From Syntrophus sp963665935 (GTDB lineage: Bacteria; Desulfobacterota; Syntrophia; Syntrophales; Syntrophaceae), in the NCBI GenBank assembly GCA_963665935.1, contig OY762510.1:1798001-1862000 (forward strand): a DNA stretch of 64,000 nt. The letters are read 5' to 3'. Below the pieces are notes generated by a model. The model was not told the origin of the DNA, ran no database searches, and worked only from the letters and a program-made list of their open reading frames with translations. The position numbers and the translations under genes were made by a program. Shown here piece after piece: positions 22,532 to 31,861 of the stretch (positions are counted from its first letter, which is position 1; each line of letters starts with the position of its first letter).

Positions 22532-25500
22532 ATGAAGTTCAGAGAAACACCTTTTGTAAAATACTGGAGATATCTCTTTTTTATCATTCTTTTCATGAGT
22601 GTTGCTTCGGTCCTTCTGTATCTGTCCTATGCAGACATCCGGCACAAGATGATCGATCAGCTCAATGTCAGGCAGAGAATTCACGCCAGGCAGGCCGCCT
22701 TCAGCATTGAGACTTTTTTCCAGGAACGGATCGCATCGCTCAAGCAGTTTGCAGAAGATGAGCACATTGTGACCCTTGATGATCACGGGATGAAAATGAT
22801 GCGGGATTTCCATTCATCCCGTGGAGGGCAGGGCATCATCAGCCGAATCGACAGGGAGGGCCGGATCATTTACGCCATCCCCTATGATCCGAAGGTCATC
22901 CAGCAAAGTGTGACACGAATGGACGATTTCCTCTTCGTCCGTAAAACCCATCAAGTATTCATCAGCGATGTCTTCACCAGCCGACGCGGCTTCAAAACCG
23001 TCCTTGTTCACGTTCCCGTCATCAGGAATAGTTCTTTTCATGGCGCCTTAACCATGCTTCTCCCGATTGAGCCTATTATTGCTCAATATGTCAAGGATAT
23101 CCGAATCGGCCAGGAGGGTTATGCCTGGGTGATCAGCAGAGACGGCATTGAGATCTCCTGCCCCGTCCCGGGGCATGTCGGCAACTCGGTGTTCACCAAC
23201 TGCAGGGATTTTCCCGATATCCTGGCAATGGCAAAAAAAATGGTCAGCGGTGAACAGGGGGTTGCAACCTACCACTTCAATAAGGTCCGCGGCAAGGAAA
23301 TCACTTCCATCAAAAAACAGGCCGTTTTTCTTCCTATCCATCTTGGTAACACGCACTGGTCGATTGTTGTCGCCACCCCTGAAAAGGAAGTGACCGGAAC
23401 CCTCGACGATTTCAGGAACAAGCTGATTCTGATCGCTTTGCTCCTGATCCTGGGAATGGCCGGCTTCTTTTATGTCTTGTTCCGGAATAGTCTCCTGGTC
23501 GAGGAAATGGTGCGGCGGAAAACGGCGGAAGAGCGGAATCGCTTGCAGGGTCTTGTTCTGGACCAGATTGAAGACCAGGTCACCATTACAGACCTTTCCG
23601 GAAAGATTTCCTACGTGAACGAAGCACAGACGTCCTCGTCAGGGTATGCCCGGGACGAACTCCTTGGCCGGAACATAGAACTTTATGGTGACAGTTCAGA
23701 GAAGGGCGCCATGCAGAAGAGAATCCTCAAGGAGACGATGGAATCCGGCTCCTGGCGGGGTGAAGTGGTGCAGTTCAAGAAAGACGGGCAGGAGGTGGTC
23801 CTGGATTGCCGGACCATCCTGGTTCGGGACGGTTCCGGGAATCCCGTTGCCATGGCCAGCATCAAGACCGATGTGACCCAGCGCAGGTGTATGGAGGAGG
23901 CCCTGCGCCAGAGCGAGGCGGCGCTCCACAGTATTTTCAAGGCGGCACCTGTGGGGCTTGCCATCGTGAAAGATCGCATTATTCAAAGTGTCAATCAAGC
24001 CTGGTGTGACATTTCCGGTTATTCCGAGTCGGACATAGTCGGACGACACCCCCGGATATTGCACGTCGATGAAGAGGACTATGAAAGGGTGGATCAAGAA
24101 TTTTCATTAAACCTTCAGAAACGGGGCATCGTCTCCATCCAGGCAAAAAACCGCCGGAAAGACGGCGTTCTCCGGGATGTGATCCTGACCGCTACGGCCC
24201 TTTCGTCGGAAGAACCTTCTCCGGAGGCTGTGGTTGTGGTCGTGGTTGAGGATATCACCGAGCGGCTGCAGACAGAGGAAGCCCTGAGAGACAGCCGCCG
24301 ACGGCTGGCCGAGATCATTGACTTCCTTCCCGACGCCACCCTGGTCATTGACAGGGAGGGGCGGGTGATCACCTGGAACCGGGCGATTGAAGCATTGACT
24401 GGTATCCGGAAGGAGGAGATGATCGGCAAGGGGAATTATGAATATGCGATTCCTCTCTATGGGGATCGGAAACCCATCCTGATTGATTATGCCCTGCATC
24501 CCGATCAGGAAATAACGACGGAATACACGGCGATCCAAAGGAGGGGGGATGTCCTGTTCGGGGAAGCCTTCACTCCGAATCTGTCGCCCGGTGATATCCA
24601 TGTCTCGGGAACTGCGTCCGTGCTCCGTGATAACAAAGGGGAAATCCTCGGCGCCATAGAATGCATCCGGGACAATACGGAACGAAAGAGGCTGGAGGAG
24701 CGTCTGAAGCGCGCCGAGAAGATGGAGGCCCTGGGAACACTTGCCGGCGGCGTCGCCCATGATCTGAACAATGTCCTGGGGGTCATGGTGGGCTATTCCG
24801 AGCTTCTCCTGGAAATGCTGCCGGCAGAGGGCTCACCGAAGAAGTATGCCGATCGTATCCTGCAGTCCAGCTTGAAAGGGGCAGCGATTATCCAGGATCT
24901 CCTGGCGTTGGCCCGAAGGGGGGTTGCCGTGGCGGAGGTCGTCAATCTGAACAAAGTGATTTCAGATTATCTGAAAAGTCCGGAGTTTGAGAAACTGCGG
25001 TCTTACCATCCCCAGGTGAAAATTTCGACGGATCTCGCGGAGAACCTTTTGAACCTGAAAGGTTCTCCCGTCCATCTGGGGAAGATGGTCATGAATCTGG
25101 TCGCCAATGCCGCCGAGGCCATCTCAGGTCCGGGGGAAATCACCATCCGGACGGAAAACCGTTGCCTGGACAAACCGATCCGAGGCTATGACGAGATGCG
25201 GGAGGGGGACTATCTGGTCCTGACGGTTTCCGATACCGGGAGCGGCATTTCCGCGGCGGATCTGGAAAAGATCTTCGAACCCTTCTATACCAAGAAAGTG
25301 ATGGGTCGCAGCGGGACAGGGCTGGGGCTGGCCGTGGTCTGGGGAACCGTGAAGGATCACCGGGGATACATTGATGTGCAAAGCGAGGAAGGAAAAGGGA
25401 GCTGTTTCATCCTCTATTTCCCGGTGACCCGGGAAGAGCCGCCAACCACTGGAAAGACGGCTTCTCCCCTTTCTTACCTGGGTAAGGGGGAGTCTATCCT

Positions 25501-25852
25501 CGTGGTGGACGATCTCAAGGATCAACGGGAACTGGCAACGATGATACTGAGGAAACTCGGATATCAGGTGAATTCTGCCGCCGGTGGAGAAGAGGCCGTT
25601 GAATATCTCAAGGACAAAAAAGTCGACCTGGTGGTCCTGGACATGATCATGGAGCCCGGAATTGACGGGATGGAGACCTACCGGAGAATCCTGGAACTTC
25701 ATCCCGGACAGAGAGCCGTGATCGTCAGCGGTTTTTCGGAGACGGATCGAGTTCACGAAGCTCAGAAGATGGGGGCTGGTCCCTTTGTCCGAAAACCTTA
25801 CATCCTGGAAAAAATCGGTCTTGCCGTCCGGAATGAACTGGATCGGAAATAA
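22532..25852 (+). CDS. Membrane hybrid histidine kinase with Cache sensor and three PAS domains
   Basis: 1106 residues. Transmembrane helix 10-32, periplasmic double-Cache-like sensor to about 295, second helix 298-320. Then three PAS domains (about 345-460, 465-590, 600-730), a HisKA domain with phosphorylated His in AGGVAHDLNNVLG (about 741), an ATPase with the G-box SGTGLGLAVVWG, and a C-terminal receiver with the acceptor Asp in VVLDMIMEPGIDG (about 1035). It should sense a periplasmic ligand and relay phosphate internally. No regulator gene follows, so the output partner is elsewhere. Its C-terminal half is closely related to the kinase at 36357, of identical length. Confidence 0.88.
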   Translation: MKFRETPFVKYWRYLFFIILFMSVASVLLYLSYADIRHKMIDQLNVRQRIHARQAAFSIETFFQERIASLKQFAEDEHIVTLDDHGMKMMRDFHSSRGGQGIISRIDREGRIIYAIPYDPKVIQQSVTRMDDFLFVRKTHQVFISDVFTSRRGFKTVLVHVPVIRNSSFHGALTMLLPIEPIIAQYVKDIRIGQEGYAWVISRDGIEISCPVPGHVGNSVFTNCRDFPDILAMAKKMVSGEQGVATYHFNKVRGKEITSIKKQAVFLPIHLGNTHWSIVVATPEKEVTGTLDDFRNKLILIALLLILGMAGFFYVLFRNSLLVEEMVRRKTAEERNRLQGLVLDQIEDQVTITDLSGKISYVNEAQTSSSGYARDELLGRNIELYGDSSEKGAMQKRILKETMESGSWRGEVVQFKKDGQEVVLDCRTILVRDGSGNPVAMASIKTDVTQRRCMEEALRQSEAALHSIFKAAPVGLAIVKDRIIQSVNQAWCDISGYSESDIVGRHPRILHVDEEDYERVDQEFSLNLQKRGIVSIQAKNRRKDGVLRDVILTATALSSEEPSPEAVVVVVVEDITERLQTEEALRDSRRRLAEIIDFLPDATLVIDREGRVITWNRAIEALTGIRKEEMIGKGNYEYAIPLYGDRKPILIDYALHPDQEITTEYTAIQRRGDVLFGEAFTPNLSPGDIHVSGTASVLRDNKGEILGAIECIRDNTERKRLEERLKRAEKMEALGTLAGGVAHDLNNVLGVMVGYSELLLEMLPAEGSPKKYADRILQSSLKGAAIIQDLLALARRGVAVAEVVNLNKVISDYLKSPEFEKLRSYHPQVKISTDLAENLLNLKGSPVHLGKMVMNLVANAAEAISGPGEITIRTENRCLDKPIRGYDEMREGDYLVLTVSDTGSGISAADLEKIFEPFYTKKVMGRSGTGLGLAVVWGTVKDHRGYIDVQSEEGKGSCFILYFPVTREEPPTTGKTASPLSYLGKGESILVVDDLKDQRELATMILRKLGYQVNSAAGGEEAVEYLKDKKVDLVVLDMIMEPGIDGMETYRRILELHPGQRAVIVSGFSETDRVHEAQKMGAGPFVRKPYILEKIGLAVRNELDRK

Positions 25853-26013
25853 CGGGAAAATCCCCACCGTTGCAACAGCCCCCTTTGCAGCAATAAGAGC
25901 GCAAAGCCAATCCTTTATAATTCTCTAAAAAATCCTTGACCTGTCTACAGCTTCACAGTCTAGGATGTCCTTTGTCTCGGCCGGGATAAATATCGAGAAG
26001 GAGGACAAAAATA

Positions 26014-26193
26014 GTGAAAACAGTTGTATCCATTGAGGAATGGAAGAAACGCTTCCAGGCGGTGGGCCTTGACGAGGAGGCAATGCAGAAGTGGCATCGC
26101 CTCTTCGAGGAAGAGAATCCCTCCGGTCATCAGAGTTTCCTGGAATGGCTCGGCGCATCGCCCGAAGAGATCGCCGTCATTCGCAGGATGTAA
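26014..26193 (+). CDS. 59-residue protein resembling the C-terminal domain of the downstream MerR regulator
   Basis: GTG start with GAAGGAGG eleven bases before it. The sequence (SIEEWKKRFQAVGLDEEAMQ, then KWHRLFEEENPSGHQSFLEW and LGASPEEIAVIRRM) lines up with the last third of the MerR protein encoded at 26380 (AAGMDDAAMQRFHAAFERRE, then AHHAFLLSLGIPEKEVLLIR). It therefore looks like a free-standing copy of the effector or dimer-contact domain. It may modulate the regulator or bind the same ligand. Short, soluble, complete; too small for most gene finders. Confidence 0.7.
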   Translation: MKTVVSIEEWKKRFQAVGLDEEAMQKWHRLFEEENPSGHQSFLEWLGASPEEIAVIRRM

Positions 26194-26333
26194 TTCCAAT
26201 TCCATATCAAAGTGCGATCTTCGTTGGCTGCGTTATCGGCTCCTCGGCGTACGTCTGTGTGCGGTTGCGTCGCCTCTGCCTTGCCACTTCGATATCATCC
26301 TTGATCTGAAATTGAAATAACCTCAAACAATCA

Positions 26334-26365
26334 GCCCCGGCCCGGTGCCGGGCCGGGGCGCTTTT
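26334..26365 (+). terminator. Strong GC hairpin terminator before the MerR gene
   Basis: GCCCCGGCCCGG (26334-26345) is the exact complement of CCGGGCCGGGGC (26348-26359), followed by GCTTTTCCCC. Terminates the small upstream gene, or attenuates read-through into the MerR gene whose ATG is at 26380. The MerR start has no other clear binding site. Confidence 0.7.
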
Positions 26366-26379
26366 CCCCTGGAGACCCT

Positions 26380-26964
26380 ATGTACCGGATTCGTGAATTG
26401 GGAGGACTCTTCAGTCTTTCTCGCAGTACGCTGCTCTACTATGACCGGATCGGACTGCTGTCCCCGTCGGCACGGTCTGCAAAGGGGTACCGTCTTTACT
26501 CCGATGCCGACCGGGAGCGTCTGGCATCGATCTGCGCCTTCCGGGAGGCCGGTCTGAGCATCGATGATATTCGAAAGATCTTTACCTCCCGAAGGGATGA
26601 CACGACCGAGGTTCTGCTTCGGCGCCTTCAGGCTCTGGGGGAAGAGATCCGCACCCTCCAGGCCAAACGGCGCATTCTCGCCGAAATGCTGAAATTCCGT
26701 ACATCCGGGAACAGCCCGGGCTCCGTTGACAAGGAACTATTTGTCGAGATGCTGAGGGCCGCAGGGATGGATGATGCGGCGATGCAGCGCTTTCACGCCG
26801 CCTTCGAAAGGCGCGAGCCGGAGGCCCATCACGCTTTCCTCCTCTCCCTGGGCATTCCGGAAAAAGAGGTTCTGTTGATCCGCAAATGGTCGGCCGAGCC
26901 CTATGCCGATTCCGATCATTCAATGAGGAGAAGAAAGAATGATGCCGACAGAAAGAAACAGTGA
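26380..26964 (+). CDS. MerR-family transcriptional regulator
   Basis: 194 residues. MerR winged helix (YRIRELGGLFSLSRSTLLYY, DRIGLLSPSARSAKGYRLYS, EAGLSIDDIRKIF) in the first 75 residues, coiled dimerisation helix (EVLLRRLQALGEEIRTLQAK), then a C-terminal helical domain of the kind found in ligand-sensing MerR proteins. No cysteine pattern for metal binding. The C-terminal domain is shared with the 59-residue protein at 26014. Targets unknown; possibly its own region. Confidence 0.82.
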   Translation: MYRIRELGGLFSLSRSTLLYYDRIGLLSPSARSAKGYRLYSDADRERLASICAFREAGLSIDDIRKIFTSRRDDTTEVLLRRLQALGEEIRTLQAKRRILAEMLKFRTSGNSPGSVDKELFVEMLRAAGMDDAAMQRFHAAFERREPEAHHAFLLSLGIPEKEVLLIRKWSAEPYADSDHSMRRRKNDADRKKQ

Positions 26965-26978
26965 CTGAAAATGAAAGA

Positions 26979-27012
26979 GGCATATCGGGGATTTGAGTGC
27001 CCCCGATATGCC
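26979..27012. terminator. Hairpin between convergent MerR and repeat-protein genes
   Basis: GGCATATCGGGG (26979-26990) and CCCCGATATGCC (27001-27012), a 12-bp perfect stem with a 10-base loop. No long T run, but the position between two convergent genes suits a bidirectional terminator. Confidence 0.65.
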
Positions 27013-27112
27013 TGCTGTTGTCAGAACTTCCGTTCTGGACTCTGAAACTTACCTTGCCAGGAACAGGCAAGGCAGAATCGCTTTAGAGTCCATCCAAATG
27101 AGGCAATTCCTT

Positions 27113-30100
27113 TCAACGCCTTTTCATCCGCAGCCGGTATCCGAACATCCCGAGGAGCCCCGTGCCGAGAAGAAGGATCGCCGGCGGCAGCGGCACCACG
27201 TTGCCGTGAGCGGTCAGGATCACATCCTTGCCGTCGTAGATGCTCCACGTAAAATCAATGGATGCCGAATTATCGGAGATGGAGGCGAAGTCGCCCAGAA
27301 TTCCCGATGAGGTCAGGATCGTGAAGGTGTCGCCGTCAGATATCGTTGCGTTCGACAGAACGTAGATCGCGAGGGCGCCACCCAGGGATGCCGAACCATT
27401 CACCGTAAGGAGAGAGTAATTCCCGGAGCCTGAATTGAGAAGCTGAATCGCCAGGGTCCCATCGTCCGACTGCGCATAAGTTCCATGAATGGTCAGGGTC
27501 CCGGGAGAGCCGCCAGGGGCAACGACGCCACTGTTGTTTGCCACACTCCCCGTAATGCTTCCCGTTCCCTTCAGGATTCCGCCATTGATCACCACGTTAC
27601 TCGCGGTAAGGGTACCATCGACCGTCGTGGTCCCCGCACTCTGGGTGTAGTCCTGCAGATTGCCTGTGGCACCGACCTGGAAATCGCTGCCGATTCCGAA
27701 GGTCATCAGTCCGGCATTGCTGAACGCCCCGGCCGTGGTGAAGTCCCGCCCGTTCTTGATGGTGAAATCGCCGGCCGCCGCATTGGTTGCAAAGCCCTTC
27801 AGGGCATCCGTATTGTCGGCATAGCGGAGAATGGCGGATGACGGCCCATCCAGAACGATGGTCGCCGCGTTGGTGACGATACCCGTAGCGGCAACGGGAA
27901 GTTTAATGGTGCCCGCTGCATAGTAGGTGCCGCCGGTCAGCGTGTTGCTCCCATAGTTCTTCAATCCATCCAGCACAGCCAGCGTTGCACCGCTCTCGGC
28001 GCGGAGGGTCCCCTGGTTGTCAAGCAAATTCACGTTGGGGTTGATGTACAGAGGGGCGGCAGCGTTGTTTGCAGTAATTGTTCCCTTGTTGACGATGCCC
28101 ATGTTGTTCTGGCCGACCCAGCCGGAACCCAGAATCTTATGATCCGTATCGTTGGTGAGGATATAATTTCCGTTGGTGGAGCTGATCCGGCTCCGCTGAG
28201 CCGAATTGCCCGGATTCAGAACCAGCGTTCCCGAACCGGTCAGAGTCACATCGGTGCTGTTCAGATAGAAGTAGGTATCGGACCCATTGCCGGCAATCGT
28301 CATCGTACCGTTGTTGGTAAGAGTGTTCTGCAGATAGGTATTGGTGTTGTCCGATCCCTGAAACGCTGAATTCGCGGTGAGGGTGATGCCGTCGATGGTT
28401 CCGCTGTTGAGGGTGGCGATCACTCCGCCGTTGGTTGTGGTGAAGGCGCCCCCCTTCACTTCAGCGCCATCCACGAGGCCGACATAAGAGCCGCTCCCCT
28501 CCGCAAGGATGAGACCCTTGGAATTGTCGAAGAAGCCATTCATGAGCTGAAGACCGGCACCGCCCATCGCCTTGAGGGTCCCTTCATTCATGGCATTCTT
28601 GCTGTTCACATCGATGCGCAGTGGAATACCTGCGTTGGTTGCCGCAATGGTCCCCTTGTTGACGAGGCCCATGTTGTTCTCTCCGACCCAGCCGGAACCC
28701 AGAATCTTATGATCCGTATCGTTGGTGAGGATATAATTGCCGTTGGTGGAGCTGATCCGGCTGCGCTGGTTCGTGTTGCCCGGATTCAGAACCAGCGTCC
28801 CCGAACCGGTCAGGGTCACATCGGCGCTGTTGACATAGAACCGGGTATCACTGCCGTTGCCGGCAATCGTCATCGTCCCGTTGTTGGTAATCGTATTCTT
28901 CAGATAAGTATTGGTGTTGTCCGATCCCTGGAACGCGGAATTGGCGGTTAGGGTGATGCCGTCGATGGTTCCGCTGTTAAGGGTCGCGATCACGCCGCCG
29001 TTGGTCGTGGTAAAGGCGCCCCCCTTCACTTCAACGCCGTCCACGAGGCCGACATAAGAGCCGCTCCCCTCCGCGAGGACCAGGCCCTTGGTATTGTCGA
29101 AGTAACCGTTCATGAGATGAAGACCCGCACCGCCCGTGGCTTTGAGGGTCCCTTCATTTACGGCATCCTTGCTGTTTACATCGATGTACAGCGGAGCGCC
29201 GACATTGGTCGCCGCAATGGTCCCCTTGTTGACGAGCCCCATGTTGTTTTCGCCGACCCAGCCGGAACCTAGAATCGTATGATCTTTATCGTTGGTGAGA
29301 ATGAAATTGCCGTTGGTGGAGCTGATCCGGCTCCGCTGGTTCGTATTGCCGGGATTGAGAATCAGCGTCCCCGAACCGGTCAGGGTCACATCGGCGCTGT
29401 TGACATAGAACCGTGTATCACTGCCGTTGCCTGCAATCGTCATCGTCCCGTTGTTGGTAATCGTGTTCCGCAGATAGGTATTGGTGCTGTCCGATCCCTG
29501 GAATGCGGAATTGGCGGTGAGGGTGATGCCGTCGATGGTTCCGCTGTTGAGGGTGGCGATCACGCCGCCGTTGGTCGTGGTGAAGGTGCCCCCCTTTACC
29601 ACGACTCCCTCCCTGAGACCGACATAGGAACCGGCGCCGTCGGCGAGGATCAAACCCTTGGTATTGTCGAAAGTCTGATCGTAGAGCTGGAGGCCTGCAC
29701 CATTCATTGCCTTGAGGGTCCCTTCATTCACGGCCCCCACACCGCTGAGACGGATGTATAGGGGAGCCGTCGTGTTATTCGCCACAATGGTTCCCTTATT
29801 GACGAGCCCCATGTTGCCCTCGCCGATCCATCCGGAACCCAGAATCGTATGGTTCGTGTCGTTGGTGAGGACATAGTTTGCATTGGTGGAGCTGATCCGG
29901 CTCCGCTGAGCCGTATTGCCAGGATTGAGGACCAATGTCCCTGAACCGGCCAGGGTCACATCGGCGCTGTCGACATAAAACCGGGTGTCGGCCCCGTTGC
30001 CGGCAATCGTCATCGTCCCCTCATTGGTAATCGTGTTCTTGAGCCTGGTATTCGTGCCGTCCCAGCCCTGGAACGAAGAACCGGCGGTGAGGGCAATCCC

Positions 30101-30925
30101 GTCAAGCGTACTGTTGTTCATCGTGGCGATCACGCCGCCGTTGGTCGTGGTGAAGGCGCCCCCGTTCACCACGACACTGTCCCTGAGACCCACATAGGAC
30201 CCGGTGCCGTCGGCAAGGATCAAGCCTGCGGCATTGTTGAAAGTCTGGCCGACGAGCTGCAGACTTGCGCCGCTCATTGCCTTGAGGGTCCCCTCATTCA
30301 CCCCTCCGACACCGCTCAGGTCGATGTAAAGGGGGCCGGCCGTGTTATTTGCCACAATGGTCCCCTTGTTGACGAGCCCCATGTTGCCCTCGCCGATATA
30401 ACCGGAGCCCATGATGGTATGGTTCGTGTCGTTGGTGAGGACATAGTTGCCGTTGGTGGAGCTGATCCGGCTCCGTACAGCCGTATTGCCCGGATTGAGA
30501 ATCAGGGTCCCGTTACCGGTCAGGGTCACATTGGGGCTGCCGACATAAAACCGGGTATCGGTCCCGTTGCCGCCAATCGTTATCGTCCCGTTGTTGGTGA
30601 CGATCCCCGTCCCCCCTGAGATCGAAAAGGACGTTCCATCCTGGATAATAAGTCCGTTGCCCGAGGCGAGCGTCAGGTTTCCAACCGTCACATTGATGTT
30701 GCTCGTCACGGTGGATGTGCCGTCGACAATGAAAACGTTGTAACCTCCGTTCGGCACGGTGAGGATGTCCCAATATGCCGGGTTGTTCCAGACACCGTCT
30801 CCCCCATGCGACCATGTGGCGTTTGTCGCGGCAGCCACGTGGCCGGGAAGGACCGACAGCCAGAATAGCAGAAGAAACAAAACTGAGCTGAATGCCCCCC
30901 ATCTTTTCCGTGAAGTACACTTCAT
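27113..30925 (-). CDS. Large exported repeat protein with VPLPPA-CTERM-type anchor
   Basis: About 1270 residues from the ATG at 30925, which has AAAGGAGGGGG upstream; 18 more codons to 30979 are possible but less likely. A signal peptide (SSVLFLLLFWLSVLPGHVAA) is followed by beta-helix sequence with four full and one partial copies of a 190-residue unit (570 bp each). Each unit holds GTMTIAGNGSDTRFYV, SRISSTNGNYILTND and AFTTTNGGVIATLNSG. The end VVPLPPAILLLGTGLLGMFG plus RLRMKRR is a PEP-CTERM-like sorting signal, cut and processed by an exosortase in the families known. Probably a surface or matrix adhesin. Overlapping DNA frames on the + strand are shadows. Confidence 0.85.
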   Translation of the reverse strand: MKCTSRKRWGAFSSVLFLLLFWLSVLPGHVAAATNATWSHGGDGVWNNPAYWDILTVPNGGYNVFIVDGTSTVTSNINVTVGNLTLASGNGLIIQDGTSFSISGGTGIVTNNGTITIGGNGTDTRFYVGSPNVTLTGNGTLILNPGNTAVRSRISSTNGNYVLTNDTNHTIMGSGYIGEGNMGLVNKGTIVANNTAGPLYIDLSGVGGVNEGTLKAMSGASLQLVGQTFNNAAGLILADGTGSYVGLRDSVVVNGGAFTTTNGGVIATMNNSTLDGIALTAGSSFQGWDGTNTRLKNTITNEGTMTIAGNGADTRFYVDSADVTLAGSGTLVLNPGNTAQRSRISSTNANYVLTNDTNHTILGSGWIGEGNMGLVNKGTIVANNTTAPLYIRLSGVGAVNEGTLKAMNGAGLQLYDQTFDNTKGLILADGAGSYVGLREGVVVKGGTFTTTNGGVIATLNSGTIDGITLTANSAFQGSDSTNTYLRNTITNNGTMTIAGNGSDTRFYVNSADVTLTGSGTLILNPGNTNQRSRISSTNGNFILTNDKDHTILGSGWVGENNMGLVNKGTIAATNVGAPLYIDVNSKDAVNEGTLKATGGAGLHLMNGYFDNTKGLVLAEGSGSYVGLVDGVEVKGGAFTTTNGGVIATLNSGTIDGITLTANSAFQGSDNTNTYLKNTITNNGTMTIAGNGSDTRFYVNSADVTLTGSGTLVLNPGNTNQRSRISSTNGNYILTNDTDHKILGSGWVGENNMGLVNKGTIAATNAGIPLRIDVNSKNAMNEGTLKAMGGAGLQLMNGFFDNSKGLILAEGSGSYVGLVDGAEVKGGAFTTTNGGVIATLNSGTIDGITLTANSAFQGSDNTNTYLQNTLTNNGTMTIAGNGSDTYFYLNSTDVTLTGSGTLVLNPGNSAQRSRISSTNGNYILTNDTDHKILGSGWVGQNNMGIVNKGTITANNAAAPLYINPNVNLLDNQGTLRAESGATLAVLDGLKNYGSNTLTGGTYYAAGTIKLPVAATGIVTNAATIVLDGPSSAILRYADNTDALKGFATNAAAGDFTIKNGRDFTTAGAFSNAGLMTFGIGSDFQVGATGNLQDYTQSAGTTTVDGTLTASNVVINGGILKGTGSITGSVANNSGVVAPGGSPGTLTIHGTYAQSDDGTLAIQLLNSGSGNYSLLTVNGSASLGGALAIYVLSNATISDGDTFTILTSSGILGDFASISDNSASIDFTWSIYDGKDVILTAHGNVVPLPPAILLLGTGLLGMFGYRLRMKRR
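28000..30610 (-). repeat. Tandem 570-bp coding repeats (four full, one partial)
   Basis: Equivalent points recur exactly every 570 bases, for example the block tgatccgtatcgttggtgag at about 28140, 28710, 29280, 29850 and 30420 (later copies diverged). Copies 3 and 4 from the N-terminus are nearly identical over long stretches, showing recent duplication or gene conversion; the first copies are more diverged. Confidence 0.85.
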
Positions 30926-30991
30926 GGCCCCCTCCTTTGCTGCAAAAATGACTGCCCGCCTTTTGCCTTTAATGTTCATGAACCTCTTATC

Positions 30992-31408
30992 TTACTGCTG
31001 CGGAGCCACCGGAGGCTTCGCATTCTTTGCTTCCTTGATAAGCTGCGCCACCCTGGAGTTGGGCGCAACCGGTTCGATCACGGCGATGTGTTGCCGGTTG
31101 ATGTACATATATTCCGGACTGTGCCACTCGTTGCCCCGCTTGATCAGGATGCTCTTCACTTCCTTACCCTCGGGGTCTGCCTGGCGGCCGATATAATAAA
31201 CCTCCTTAAGCAGCGGATAGGCGCCTCCTGCGTTTTCGATCTTTCCGAAGAAGACCTGACCGTTCGCCATGAACACGGCCTGATACTCCGTGCTGAAATT
31301 CAACTTTTCCTCCTTGGCCCTTTCTTCACAACCGGAAAGAAGAAAAGGGGACGTGCAGATCATAAACGACAGAACGAGAAACAGCAGGGAACGATAAGCC
31401 TTGACCAT
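30992..31408 (-). CDS. Putative lipoprotein preceding the repeat protein
   Basis: 138 residues from ATG 31408, which has AAGGAGG upstream. Signal peptide with lipobox LLSGC (cysteine at about 26). The mature part (YQAVFMANGQVFFGKIENAG, LLKEVYYIGRQADPEGKEVK, RQHIAVIEPV) is a small beta-rich domain found in many exported proteins of unknown function, often beside PEP-CTERM or pilus genes. Transcribed before the 27113 gene with a 66-base gap, so likely co-expressed. Confidence 0.75.
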   Translation of the reverse strand: MVKAYRSLLFLVLSFMICTSPFLLSGCEERAKEEKLNFSTEYQAVFMANGQVFFGKIENAGGAYPLLKEVYYIGRQADPEGKEVKSILIKRGNEWHSPEYMYINRQHIAVIEPVAPNSRVAQLIKEAKNAKPPVAPQQ

Positions 31409-31438
31409 TTGAGAAACCTCCTTGAGAGAAAATGCCAT

Positions 31439-31753
31439 TTAGAGGCAAAAGAGCGAAATCATCACCCTTCCTTCACGGCTGCAACCGCCCGGGAAAAGGC
31501 CGATTTCCCTCTTTCGCCAAAGAGTATGGAAACTGATAATTATTCTGATACAATTATATTTAAGACACAACATCCAGGGACTGTCAATTCCGGCAATACC
31601 TCATTTTTTCTAAGAGTTATCGAAGCATGAGTCTAGGGGAAATCAACATTGGATGAGAAATGTGGCCTACGAGAGTAATTGAAACCAGGTGTTCCGGATA
31701 CAACAGCCTATTTCACCTTTTGGCGATCCGGGGTGAACCTTAAGGACATGGGT
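31439..31753. other. Intergenic region, no gene seen
   Basis: AT-rich around 31520-31620, probably containing the promoter of the lipoprotein/repeat-protein unit, which reads leftwards. No repeat or open frame of note. Confidence 0.4.
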
Positions 31754-31798
31754 AAAAAAAGGCCGTTTTCCCGAAATGAAGAGGGGGAAAGCGGCCTT
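31754..31798 (-). terminator. Terminator of the EF-hand gene
   Basis: On the minus strand, AAGGCCGCTTTCCC pairs with GGGAAAACGGCCTT, followed by a run of seven T. Classical factor-independent terminator, 64 bases after the EF-hand stop codon. Confidence 0.85.
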
Positions 31799-31861
31799 GT
31801 CGTTTAGATCACGTGAACGTTGTCCGGCCCCTTCGGAATGGGCCGGAGGAAATTCAGGTCG

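Noticed and set aside
27485..30619. Several long + strand open frames opposite the repeat protein
   Set aside because: They recur with the 570-bp repeats and are antisense shadows of the VPLPPA-CTERM gene.
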